Shown here in pieces: positions 52,737-64,000 of a stretch of 64,000 nt of DNA; the first letter of the stretch is position 1, and each line of letters opens with the position of its first letter. The notes below the pieces were generated by a model that had not been told where the DNA came from, made no database searches, and worked only from the letters and a program-made list of their open reading frames with translations. Source of the stretch: Corythucha ciliata (lineage: Eukaryota; Arthropoda; Insecta; Hemiptera; Tingidae); assembly GCA_038030265.1 (NCBI GenBank), contig CM075942.1, positions 51,798,751 to 51,862,750 of the forward strand, read 5' to 3'. The position numbers were made by a program, and so were the translations under genes.

Positions 52737-52799
52737 AAACAGTGGTTTGTGTTTTCTGTTGAAGGCCATCGTCCCAATATAAAATCGAGCTGATAGAGA

Positions 52800-54560
52800 A
52801 AATACGCCGATTACATACCAGTTCCTCTGTAAGCAAATTTTGAGAAAACAAGTTGAGAAAAAAAAAATTAATAAAAAAACTGAGAAGGCATGCTAATGTG
52901 TTTTTATGTAGGGGCAAGAACGTGGCTGAAAAGTTAAAAATAGCACTAATATTTGTTGCTAAAATTAAGGAAAAGCACTCTTTTGTAACTTTAACATTGA
53001 GAAGATGCGCTCCAGAACTTGAATTGTGAAATATCGATGATTCACGGTGTAAAGACCTTTTAACGGTTAAAATTGGGACAAAACGCAAATTTACTGTTTT
53101 CAGGGTAAGTCAGCGGCTGAATTTCAGGAACCGCGCTGTGTTTCATGACAACAACTGTAGGCACTTGTCAATTCCCGAATGAAATTAATAAAAACGCCAA
53201 TTCACCGCTCAAATGGGAGAAACCCACAGTATCCGAGGGTACCTTCGTGCTAAAATGGAGAACATGCGCTAATTCCTAGCTAAGAGTGAAAAAATCGGTC
53301 AATTCATGGCTAATTTGTAGCTGAAATGGAGTAAAACCGTCAATTCGCGCATACAATTGAGAAAAAGTGCTAAATCAAACCTAAAATTGAGGACGAGCGC
53401 TAATTCCCAGCTGATATTGAAAAAAAGCGAGAACTATATTCACGGGTGATATTAAGAAAAGCGCTAACTCGGGACTAAAAGTGACAAAAAATGCTAATTT
53501 GAAGCTGAAATGGAGATAAAACGCTATTTCTCGGCTGAATTTCAGCCGCGAAACAGCGTTTTTTTCTCTGTTTTAGCCCTAATTTGCAAGTTTTCTCAAT
53601 TTCAGCCTAAAATTGTCGCTTGTTTTCAATTTTAGCAATCCATTAGCGCATTTTCACAATAATTCATAGCTAAAAGTGAAATAAATAAATAAAATATAAT
53701 AAAATACAACAAGAGACTAAAATAAATTCGTTAATACGTGGCTAAAATTGAAAAAAAGTCACTGATTCACGAATAAACAAACAAACAAAAAATTGTTACA
53801 GTCGCGGCCAAAAGGAGAAAATGCGCTAATACGCGGACAAAATTGAGAAAAAGCGCTATTTCGCAAAATAAATTAAATGAACTTTAATTTGTTGCTTAAA
53901 TAGATAAAAATCGCCAATTCACGCCTGAAATGAAGAAAAGCGCTAATTTGCGTCTGAAATGGAGTAAAACTGAAAAACTGTCAATTCGCGGATACAATAA
54001 TTGAGAATAAGCGCTAAATCACGGCGGAATAATTTAGGGAAAGCGCTACTTCCCGGGTTACGTTGAACAAAGCGATAAACTATGATATTGAGAAAAGCTC
54101 TAACTCGAGGCTAAAAGTGACAAAAAATAATAATTCATGGCTAAAGTGGGGAAAAAACGCTAATTCACAACTAAATTTAAGCCACGAAACAGCGTTTTTT
54201 CTCAATTTTAGCCCTCAAAAATTAGCGATTTTTCTTAATTTCAGCCTCAAATGAGCGCTTCTTTTCAATTTTAGCAATGAATTAGCGCTTTGTCACGCTA
54301 ATTCACAGCTGAAATTGAAATCAATACACCACACTTCCATTCCCTAATAGGGAAGCATGGAAGTAAAAACCGATCATGCAGCTCAAATTTAGGAAACGCC
54401 AATTCGAGGGTTATGAGTTGGGGTACATTCACGGTAAGAATTGAAAAAGCACTAATTAATTTTGCTAAATGTGAAAAAATCGCCATCTCGCCGCTAAAAT
54501 ACGTAAAATGTGATTTTTCACATTTTATGCAGTAAAAATTCGTAAAAAAACAAAAAACAA
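52800..54560. repeat. Family A array with about 635-bp higher-order repeat
   Basis: Monomers approximate GCGCTAATTCGCGGCTAAAA plus TTGAGAAAAA (about 30 nt). The block 53320-53690 recurs at 53953-54325. In both copies the monomers run on one strand, turn at a palindromic point (GGCTGAATTTCAGCC near 53532-53546; ACTAAATTTAAGCC near 54169-54184), run on the other strand for about 110-120 nt, then turn back. Confidence 0.85.
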
Positions 54561-54564
54561 AAAA

Positions 54565-57500
54565 AAACCCTTTGCTAAATTTTTGGAGATGAATTTGTAA
54601 ATGTGAACATGTTTAGCCCCCTGTGACAGGCACACTTCAGGTATGTACCTAAAGGCATGCCAGCCCCTTTCCGTCCCTGACTTCATGCGATCTTCTCTGG
54701 AAAACTGCCCCCTCCGCTCCGATCAAGAGCTGGCTAATGGCTATACGCGCCTGTTGAGGACCATGACTTGTCAGTTTACAGGTCTGTGAGTTCTTGGTGA
54801 GAAACTACATGCGTGTCCACGATTAGAGGGTTCAGTTTGAGGGACTAAATTACCGCAATTACCATTCCAGGGGACCATAATTTCAAAGCACGGAAACCAT
54901 CACTTTCGTGGGGAAAAATTGTCAGTTTTTTGGGTCAGAAAATCTTGAGTTGAAGTCTACAACGACAGACCATCTGACGAATAACGACCCATCCTGTGCA
55001 AATTCCGTGCCTGGGGAAAATTGACGATTCCCAGCTCCGAGTTCTGAGTTAATCAACTAGCTGAGGGACTCATTCCGAATTGCCTGCAATAGACAATGGG
55101 GTGCGCCTGACATCTTCTTCTGTGAAGCTGCCCACTCCTTTGCTTTTGTCCCTACACTAACACAACATTTTTATTTCAAGCCTACAAACCTCTTAAAGCG
55201 TAAAATAGCTACAATGATAAAGGACGCCCAAAAATATACTACGATGAATCAACAATAAACATCAGTAAATTAAGTTTTATTGCTCCGTCATCAATTAATG
55301 ACAGTAACAAACTGAAAACAATAGAACGATCGTTATCTCCCCCCCCCCCCCGATCCCCGTGTTATAAGGTTAAGCCGGAGGATCCACTCAAGCTATAAGC
55401 GGGTCCATTTGAGTGGTTGATGCTTTTGGTGGTTGTGGCAGTGTTGAAGGGGGGGGGGGGTAATACACTGGCTAACCCTTTAGGAAAAAAATACCGAAAA
55501 AAAACCCTTGACGCTTTCTTGAAGGGGAACAGCGTGATTGTGACAGTCTATGAGCTGTGGTACGGAGGGGGTTTCTGATGGATGAGCACCCATTACCGGG
55601 TCTTTTCTGACGTTTCTGATAACTGGAAACATCAACAGGACGATTTGTCATTTGGCCCGTTTATATGCGTTGTTAAAGCCCGGGGAAGGACAGACCCTTA
55701 TTTACCGGGAGAAAATACGAAGGCTGTAAAGGTATTCATATGACGTGTATGTCTGTGAGAGAGGGCTGCATGGGGGATGTTATAACTCACGACGGAGGTT
55801 TAAACCTTTCGGGAGGCAAAACGCGGCCTGCTCTTCTGTACACACGGTTTGATGAGGGAACGACAAGTAACGTTTATACTCTGTGAAATGAACGGGTATT
55901 ATTCATAAATGACGCTGGGAATATCTTCGGTGTTTATCTTTTATAAAAACAGAAGAATACAGTCTGGGCTCGTGGCATATACTCCTCCCTTCCCCTTCTG
56001 CATATAGTCTTTCATCTTTTCTTTTCAATCTGTGATTGCGGTGACATGAAAGTGATGGTCTTTTCTGGGCGGGCTTGACAAAAAGAGACCGAGTGGATGA
56101 GAGGGAAAGGAAGTCACTCCTTTCAACATCTTTTTGTCTTATAGCTCCCCAGGTAAACCATCAGAGAAGAGGACGTATAAAAAAAAAGAAGAATTGCTTT
56201 CTTTCCTCTGTCTCAAACTGAGTCAAGTTAAAGACTAATAATAATAAGCATACACATCTTGATTAGCTTTGGGAACAGTTTTTAAAACGAGTTCTAAAGA
56301 CTGAATGAGGAGAGCAAAAAACTTGTTTTTTTCGTTATTTTTTTTATCAGCAATAATATTGCGTTCTTTTAAATCACTAAAACGTTATCTTGATTCAATA
56401 TTTGAAGTCTCGCGAGAAAAGAGCGAAAACGTTGAAGAAAAAGAAAAAAAAATGTGTGGACTTTTTTTTAACGACTTACAAGCGTTTTACAATATTTCTC
56501 TCGCCTCGAGTACAAAAACGTGGTCTATCTAGTGCAAACTCAAGCTTTTTAGGTGTACTAATTAGTGTGGGTTAAAGGAGACGGGACGATGTTTTTTTTT
56601 AAACCTACACCAGCCTCCTTCTGCAGCGTCTCTCGTTACACTCATAACTCACATGGTCTAATTAGTGAGAATAGGAGACCCTTTTTTTCGTTCTCTCTAT
56701 CTCTCCGAGACGAGAACAAGGCCTTAAGAGAAGAAGAAGAAAATAAAAAAACAACTATAGGTGGCCAGTGGGCGAAATGTCAATTGAAGGGAGTAAGTTA
56801 AATTCGAGCACCCACCTCGAAAAGAAAGGGCTTGCTTGAAAGACGATAGACGCGGAGGCGCTGGACAACAATTGTTGGGCTTTTATCTCGATTGGGACCC
56901 AAAAATGGTCTTTTATTTTTTAAAGAGATGTAGTAAAGGTAAGCTTGACCTCTCCATTCCGATCCACAGCGACAACAGGCTTTTTTCCTGCGGGATATTT
57001 TGAAACAATCCTTTTAAGAGAAAGTATTTTTTCATTACACAATAATATGCCGACTCTGATGGGAGGAATATTAAAAACAGCGCGGTTTTTTTCATCAGTC
57101 ATTAATATTGACAACACCGACACGTTCGAACGGCTTGTCGCGCCGTAACATTGCATACTTTTTATCGCCTCGTACGATCTCTCGGCTATGCATAGGGAGT
57201 TTGGCGTGATTCATGTTGAGTCGAATGTAGGGGGGGGGGGGGTGATTTTCTAACGTTAGAGTTGCGTTACGGTACGCATAACTATTCAAAAAGTTTGAGG
57301 CGCGGTTTGTTCCAAATATTCTGGAAGGTTGTTGTAGCAGGTTTGTTCTTTATGAATATGGATCCGTGAGCTTCACCCCCACCTGTCTCTCTCGTTTATG
57401 CATGTTAGAAAATCGCTATATTCCGAGATTTTCTACATTTGGAACGACATTAATAAATAATTAGTAGTCTGGTAGGAAATGGTGGCCTGAAACGAAGAAG

Positions 57501-58480
57501 TTCGTCACATTAACTTGATCAATAATACTAAGTTCATCATTTAAAGCATCTTTTCCCGATATTTCTTGAATCACCACGTATAAGTGAAACGTCATCAATG
57601 GTAATTCATATGTAATTGACAGGCGAGGAAACCCTTGAAGAAAAAAACCGCAAATGATTCTCCATTCCTTCCATCCAACGTTACACTTTCACTACTTGAT
57701 TCGTGTCTGTCACGCAACATAGGCGACTCCTGAACCGATACGTGGGAAAGGAGGGGAATGAAATTAGAGTAAAAACAATGATCGTCTGAGAAATCCACCT
57801 TCTTATCTTTGATTTAATTCAAACATTCGACCTTTTCGCCACCGGGCTGTCTGTCACACTGAAAAAAGAGTTTGATAGTTTCTCTTTTCCCACCCATCAC
57901 ATAATCATAAAAATGTCAATAACATGTTTAAAAGTTGGCCTATTTAATTTAACGTCGAGAATATTAATCAAACTCGCTTGTTGTCTCTTTTTTTTTTCAT
58001 TGTTGTTGTTTTGAACATCCCGGGGAGTATAATTGAGTCGAATAGTCTCGTGTCATTGAAAGAGATGTTTAAAATACACATACTATACACCGAGAGAAGC
58101 TCGCGAAACGAAATTCCCTGGAAAAACAAATGAATAGGTGGCACGGTGGGAAGGGGGGACAATTGCTTTCACGGGTGGTTTGAGGGTTCAAAACTAATTG
58201 AACTTCATTATTCCACTTATGGAAGGGTAAAAAAGGGCTTATGCGAGGTCGGGGCGTACATGGCAAGAGCGGTGTCAATGAAAATGCGTGCAAACGCGCA
58301 ACGAGCGAAAATTTTCGGGCTATGTGTGAGGAAAGAGACGACCCTCCCCCCCCCACCACATCAGTATATAATTGCTTCAATTTTGTTGCTATTCGTTTTA
58401 TCAATTTATTGAGTGTTTGTGTGTTGGTGGGAGGGGGATTGCTCGCTCACCGCTTTTTCTGTGTTTCTCGCTTCGAGGGT
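54565..58480. other. No gene recognised
   Basis: Mostly unique-looking sequence with four long C or G runs (55339-55351, 55449-55460, 57230-57242, 58346-58354). No exon chain can be supported. Confidence 0.4.
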
Positions 58481-58489
58481 ATGAAAATG

Positions 58490-60300
58490 TAAGTTTCAGA
58501 ACTAAATAGTCGCAAAATATATGTATTGCAAGCGATGGCCGAAGTGTTGAGATTCGATGGATAAACAGTCACGAAATTGCAAGTTTTGAAGCTAATATTC
58601 GTGTAATGCGCAAGTTTGAGTCTAAATAGTCAGGAGACTGCATTTTTGCGATTACAAGCAGCCGTGAAATCACTTAGGGGATAAACCAGCCTTAACTGCA
58701 CAGCAATGATTTTGCTTTTGTACGTGATTATCAGATAGGTCATTCAATAAACAAATTGTATGACAAAGAAGTAAAAAAGCCACTGAAGTGCATCATTGGA
58801 GCCAAATCACCGCGAAATTGCTACATTCGGAGATGAAAATTGGCAAAATTGAAAGTTTCGCGGACCAATAAATATCAGCAAAATATCACGTGTCTGGCTT
58901 TTAGTTTCGAGAAATGGCGCAAGTACTGCTGAGGCCCTATTTTTTTAGTGAGCGTGCGAGTCCAGTCAAGGCGGTTCCGACAAGGCCCAAAGTTTGATAA
59001 ATATTGAATACATATAGCCGCTAAATTATGCCATTCATATCTGCAGAATTGTATTATTCGAATCTGAATATTATTCTAAAATTTTCGAGTTAGTGGTCTT
59101 AGTATCCCGAAGATTTCAAGTTTCGGGCCTTGTTTTTTTAGTGTCAATGGCACCCGGGAAAGCTGGCCACAACAGTGCCCAAAGTATTGACGAATAGCCA
59201 CAAAATTACAACATTTCGGAGTTAAATGTATGTAATTGAAATTTGAAGTTCCCTGCATGGCTGAACATTCGCAAAAACGCGAGTTTCAAGTCTTTATATG
59301 TTCGTAAAATTGCAAGTTGCTGGTCTTCATATCGCAAAATTGCAAGTTGCTGGTCTTTATTTTCACGGAAAGACAAGTTTCTGGGTTTTTTTTTTTAGAA
59401 ACTACGGAACTCAGTTCAATAAAGTTTATGGTCTACAAGTTGAAATAACAGCAAAAAATTAGAAATTTTCTGAAATGTCTAGTTTCTGTTATAAATCTTC
59501 GAATAATTGCTTGTTTCTGGTCTTTGTTTTTGCGGAATTATAAATGTAAGGCATAAATATTCTTTAAAAGATAGTTTCTGCCCTGTTGTCAATTTCGCGA
59601 AATTGAAAATTTCTGTCTCTATTTTCGTTTAATTCGAAGTTGCAGGGCTTCCTTTCAGTCACCGAGAACCCGGTCTAGCCGACTACGACAGTGCCGAAAT
59701 TAGCGCGAAATTATAAATAAAAAGTGCGCGAAATTATAACATTTTGGAGCTACATTATCTGCAAAATTTGAAGTTTGCTGGCTGAATATTCGTGAAATTG
59801 TGGGTTTCAGATTTTTGCTTACGCGAAATTGCAAGTTTTTGGCCTCAATTTATGCGAAATAGCAGGCTTCTTGGCCATTTTTGACTGACTGTGCCCCTTG
59901 CCTGACAAGTAGCCGTGTAATTGCGATATTGAGAGATAAATAATTGTGAGTTGGCAAGTTCAGGTTCAATTTGAGCAAAAGTAAAAGTTTCCAGGCTCAA
60001 TATCCGTGAAATTGACCAGTTTCCGGTTTTAATTTAAGCAAAATTGCTAGTTTGGGGACCTATTCCGGGCAGCAGAACTCAGGTTAGCCAGCTTGAAAAG
60101 CGCCTAAAGCCTGGCGAATACCTACGTAACACGAAATTGGCTGAATATCCATGGCATTGGATCGTTCGGGTCTTGATTCCTGCGAAAATGCAAATTTCGA
60201 GTCTCAATTACGATGAAATTCCAAGTTTCGGGATTTTTCATTAGTGGCCGAGGACTTCAGTTCAGCTGACGCCGAGAGTTCTAAAATATTGTTGAATATT
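58490..60300 (+). repeat. Degenerate array, about 30-nt monomer (family B)
   Basis: Units approximate GCGAAATTGCAAGTTTCTGG plus TCTTAATTTC. The best-kept run is at about 59290-59370, where TCGCAAAATTGCAAGTTGCTGGTC-like units sit side by side. Drift is strong elsewhere. Confidence 0.8.
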
Positions 60301-60379
60301 CGCAAGTGAAAAAATCTGGTCACTTCTATTTCACTTATTTGACACTCATAAAACCCGATTTTGCTGTTCTTGTTAATTC

Positions 60380-60950
60380 AATTAGCAAATTTTGCCTTTG
60401 ACGTCTTATAAAAATCAATTTGTCAGTTTCTCTCTCTCAAAAACTGAATTTTCTGGATCTGGCACATCAGAATCCAATTTAGAAGGGTTGACTCCCTAGA
60501 AAGCCAGCTTCATAGGACGCCAATTTCACCGGGTCGACTCATGCAAAAAGCCGGAAGTTTCTGCGTAAGGCTCGGGGGACGGGGGGGAATACGCAGATCT
60601 CTTTCGCTCAAAATAGCAATCTCATGAGTTTCGATGAATGAAGAACCAAATAACACAAAAGCAATTCAGAAAATTCGGCTCATTTGACACCGCATTGGGG
60701 CTGGCTTCTTGGAAAACACAAAATTTCGTGACAGGCTTGCCCAAAAAGCAATTTCGTGGCTTTCGCTGCTACAAAAACATAATTTCGCGCTGTGTTCCTA
60801 CTCGAAAAGCAAATTCGCGTAGTTGACTCATTTTAAAAGAACAATTTCGCGAGACTGACTTCATTCAAAAAATATATTTGCAAGGTTGAACCATTCAAAA
60901 AGCCAATTCGTAGCGTTGGCTCATTTCTAACAAACTTTGCCAGGGCTCGT
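60380..60950 (+). repeat. Degenerate array, about 31-nt monomer (family C)
   Basis: Units approximate CAATTTCGCGAGGTTGACTC plus ATTCAAAAAGC, clearest at 60730-60930. Confidence 0.8.
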
Positions 60951-60953
60951 TTC

Positions 60954-61235
60954 ACTTGCGCGCTGTGACAGCCAAGACTTTTGAGGCGAAGCCAATCAAA
61001 GACCAACGCGCGCAGGGCTTCAATAGTCTACGAAAATACTATAGCGATACGATGTCGTTTTACGCAAATTAACATCGTTTAGGGCTTATAGAAACAACTG
61101 AAAGTGTGTCAGACTGATGTAGAAACGATATCGTATCGCCATCACAATATGACCGCCACCTTATATTTCTTTGGCTACAGCATGGCTACAGCTCAATGAC
61201 TGAGCTTTGACAGTTCACATGTGAAGGCGGCTTAA
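60954..61235. mobile_element. 282-bp MITE related to 39981-40122
   Basis: The left arm CGTTTCACTTGCGCGCTGTG and inverse right arm TTAAGCCGCCTTCACATGTG share the TTCACATG/GCTGTGACAGC pattern and AGCCAATCAAAGACCAACGC with the 40-kb copy. It holds about 140 extra internal bases. Confidence 0.65.
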
Positions 61236-61239
61236 TTCG

Positions 61240-62790
61240 CGGACAGAAGTGAGCAAAAGCGCTAAATCACGGCTAAAATTAAGAAAATAACTTAGCGGAA
61301 ACAACAATAGGCTATATAGTTTGTGGCTAAAATTGAGAAAAAGTACTATAAAATCACGAGTAAAGTGTAGAAAAAGCAGTAATTCTGGGTTAAAACCACA
61401 AAACATGCTAATTCTATGTAATTCTCCAAATATTTTGAGAAACAGCGTTAATTCACGACTCAAATTACGAAAACGTCAATCCTCGGCTTCTGAGGGCAAG
61501 TTCGTGACTCAAACTGAGAAAGAGCGCTAATTCACGGTTAACCCTAACGCGGGCGCGTTGGTGAACTTGGTTCACCGAACAGATTTCAGCATGTTACTCC
61601 TACATTAAGTTACTTCTGGAATTCTCCTCCTCAGTACTTTCCTGACATGTCCTCTTGGTTTGATATACGGCGACAGATCCCACTTTCGCGTGTTTTTCTC
61701 TCACAAAAAGCCAATGTCAGAGGATTGAGAGCGTTTTTTAAACGAAATGCACTAAAAAGCGTTTTTCATCGCTGAGCCCGCGGATCTTGCACGTCAAAAA
61801 TCAATTTCTTTGGCATTCGCTCCTTAAAAAAAGCTAACTGAACGAATTTTACACGCTTTTTTTTGGTGTGAAATCTTGCAAATTTGGTGTGTTTTGGTCA
61901 ATTTGGTGGGTACGTCCTCTTAAAAAAATGAAGTCTCGCGGACGTCACTCGTTCAAACCCAAATTCGCGGTGGGCTGGCTTTGAGAAAAAACTCCCCCGA
62001 CCTCAAAAGGTTTGCGGCTAATTGGAAATTTCACCCAACAAATGGCCTAACTCACGGTTTTACCTCACTTTTATCCGCACACCGTGTCCTCACTGTTTTT
62101 CTCAAAATTTATTGCGTGGAAAAGCCAAGCTGGATAATTCTTACAGAAGTTCCGATGCAAAAATGCCAAATTCGCCCGTTTTTCTCAATTATGTCGCCCG
62201 AGCAGGCAAAATCGCAACTTTCATGCCCGTATTTGTGCACGTTCCTTGACATTAAGAAACCCTTGAAATTCATTGGAACAGACGTTTCTATTCAAGGTCA
62301 AAACTGTTTTCGGCGGTTCCTTGACTCAAGGAAGCTTCGAGGAACGTTCATAAATACGAGCCTTAGAATTCCCCCATCACGTAATTTCTCTCAATTTGTT
62401 TAGTTTAGCAGTTAAAATTTAGATTCTGAGAGATTTTAGCTGCAAAATATGATGCGATATGGCAGATCAGCCTTCTTCGCGGTTTTCGCTCATGAGCGGA
62501 ACATACAAAAACTGCAGTTGTCTGACATTTTAGCAGCGAACCGGAAAAACTCGAAGATTGCTTCAATTTCATGTACCAAGTAGACACAATTCCTTGAGAA
62601 AAAAAAGAAGAGGCGAAATTCCGCTGAGTTATCTCATTTCAATAAACCATCTAGGTGGGTTGGCTCCTTTCATAAAGATTTCGCGGGGTTGGTTCATAAA
62701 CAAATATTTTGTGGGACTGCTCACACGAAAACGCTCTATCAAAAACAAAACGTCGCGCTGTTAACCAATTTTGTGAAGCATGTCCCATTC
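61240..62790. repeat. Mosaic of family A and C arrays, both orientations
   Basis: 61240-61540 is family A on the plus strand (GCGCTAAATCACGGCTAAAA). About 61690-61980 and 62620-62790 resemble family C. About 61980-62420 resembles family A on the other strand. The frame at 61981-62403 lies inside this repeat and shows no domain. Confidence 0.65.
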
Positions 62791-62802
62791 AAATAACTAA
62801 TA

Positions 62803-62940
62803 GCATTTTCCATTTACATGAAATTCCTCTCTGAAGCCGAGCATTTCCACCCGTCTTCTCTGAATTATATCATGTGGTAACAGAGAAGGCGGGTGGAAAT
62901 GCAGGGCTCCAGAGCAGAATTTCATGTAAATGGAAAACGC
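62803..62940. mobile_element. 138-bp MITE with about 60-bp inverted ends
   Basis: The left arm GCATTTTCCATTTACATGAA and inverse right arm GCGTTTTCCATTTACATGAA continue through ATTTCCACCCG and CTTCTCTG, leaving a short loop. It is related to 27444-27571. Confidence 0.85.
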
Positions 62941-62944
62941 CAGA

Positions 62945-64000
62945 AGTGACTCGTTGAAAAAATAAATATTGATTTGCGGTAAATTTAATTGAGTTTTGCC
63001 CGTATAGGAGGGGTTGGCTCGAAGATATTCCCGGGCCCGGCTGTATGCCGGAAATCGGGTCCCCGAGCCAGCAGCAACCCTGGAAAATAATGAAATTCAA
63101 AGTGAAGTTTTCCATGTAGACTTCCCTGCTCGCTGAATCATCCCGAAAGAGTCAAAGCCCCCATTTTCTTCTCCCCACAAGCTGTCATCTCGAATCGTAC
63201 AACGTTGGACTGTACGATTGCCACATCCAGCGGTTGATGTCCTCAAAATATGACTTCAACTCCCCCCTCCCCCATTCAGAGTCACATAAAAATCACACGA
63301 TCATTTATAGACCGTCCAATTAGAGTACATGGATAGTGAACGTGCCCAAAACATTGCTTTTTAAACTGGTACAAATCGAGGCACGTGCTTGGTTATACTC
63401 TCTCTTTCTTTTCCTTCCTCCTTTTTTTTTTGGTTGTCGAAGAAATAGAATGAAACACATTACTGTTAGTTACCCCCTATTAGGGAAAGTGACCGAATAC
63501 TAGGGGTCATCCTCCCTAGCGTTCAAAAGGCCAACTCCCTAGTGGCGTGACTCATGCGCCCAGTCATCTGGGAGGAAATAAAAGTACCTCTAGCTGTATG
63601 GTTAATTGTTTATTACGTGAGGTGACAGGGAGTAATGAAATTGAGAAGAAAACAATCCGAAATATTCGAGAGCCAGGTGATCTCCATTAAGATATGAAAA
63701 CGTAGTTTGTAAGTCACTCTTGACAAGAAGCGAGCGAACAAAAAAAAGCTGTTATAACTTAATGAGCTCTTTTGACTTTTTTTGTTCGTTGCAGTCGTCA
63801 TTCGTTTTCTTTGTTATTTTCCAGGTATAAAAAGTGATTTTTCTGACTCACAAATGGACTCATTTTGCTTCCTTACCCCCCCTCCCACAACCAACCCTCG
63901 ACACTTAAACTTACCCGAAAGGCGTCTGGTATTTAAAAGCCGATTAAGAGCCTTCTCTATCTCTGAATGAGTAGTTGTGTTCCGTCTAAAAAAAAAAAAA
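62945..64000. other. No gene recognised
   Basis: Unique-looking sequence ending in an A run at the window edge. No supportable exon. Confidence 0.4.

Larger units (their letters stand above)
52464..52793 (+). mobile_element. Small Penelope-type element with inverted repeats
   Basis: Near-perfect inverse arms of about 101 nt (52464-52564 and 52693-52793) surround a 128-nt core without coding sequence. The arms carry CCTGAGGAAGG...CCGAAAGCTCGG, a hammerhead-like layout seen in Penelope terminal repeats. It sits within family A repeats. The class call rests on that layout and the inverted arms. Confidence 0.65.

Noticed and set aside
52612..53088. 158-codon minus-strand frame
   Set aside because: It runs from the small Penelope-type element into family A satellite and has no recognisable domain.
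61981..62403. 140-codon plus-strand frame
   Set aside because: It lies within decayed satellite sequence; composition follows the repeats and no family is recognisable.

Overview
The window is nuclear DNA from an invertebrate animal, with no sign of a prokaryotic or organelle source. It is AT-rich. The two intact genes are split by short GT-AG introns (mostly 44-125 nt), and most of the rest is transposable-element debris and degenerate tandem repeats. The mix of element types (Penelope with a GIY-YIG domain, PIF/Harbinger, hAT, a jockey-like LINE, a THAP gene relic and a SWIM-YqaJ relic) fits an arthropod best. I cannot name the species.

Two genes can be assembled completely. NDOR1 (17422-19809, +, 10 exons, 597 codons) is the diflavin reductase that feeds electrons to cytosolic Fe-S cluster assembly. 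A cytosolic Hsc70 (31242-33669, -, 7 exons, 652 codons, ending EEVD) is the other. They are unrelated in pathway and about 11 kb apart.

Three gene relics are readable. A THAP-domain pseudogene (about 5041-7063) carries a 5'-truncated jockey-like LINE (5607-6929) inside what was a 63-nt intron. A SWIM zinc-finger/YqaJ nuclease relic (about 12280-13328) has at least three frame breaks and lies between inverted terminal repeats (11936-13653). A PIF/Harbinger nuclease first exon (10138-10404, -) lies near one surviving transposon end. A Penelope-like element (21972-23544) keeps only the GIY-YIG end of its protein, has an 11-bp target duplication, and carries a hammerhead-like RNA fold in each inverted terminal repeat. 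A second, smaller inverted-repeat element (52464-52793) carries the same fold.

DNA transposons are numerous. Three hAT-type elements have 8-bp target duplications (27894-28080, 28197-29313, 38931-41252). Two Harbinger-type MITEs sit end to end sharing TTA sites (41973-42116, 42120-42261). There are many other short inverted-repeat elements.

The dominant component is a set of degenerate satellite-like arrays. Most have monomers of about 30 nt in several sequence families (9.3-9.6, 21.0-21.9, 24.1-24.7, 27.0-27.8, 42.5-43.0, 45.1-45.7, 46.2-47.4, 52.8-54.6 and 58.5-62.8 kb). One array has a monomer of about 21 nt (14.9-16.1 kb). One array has a higher-order repeat of about 635 bp with palindromic turn-round points. 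Another family sits inside a composite unit present twice in opposite orientation. The window also has at least 15 C or G homopolymers of nine or more bases. The remaining stretches (1-3.5, 25-27, 29.4-31, 33.7-36.8, 43-44.8, 47.5-50.4, 54.6-58.5 and 63-64 kb) hold no gene that I can support.
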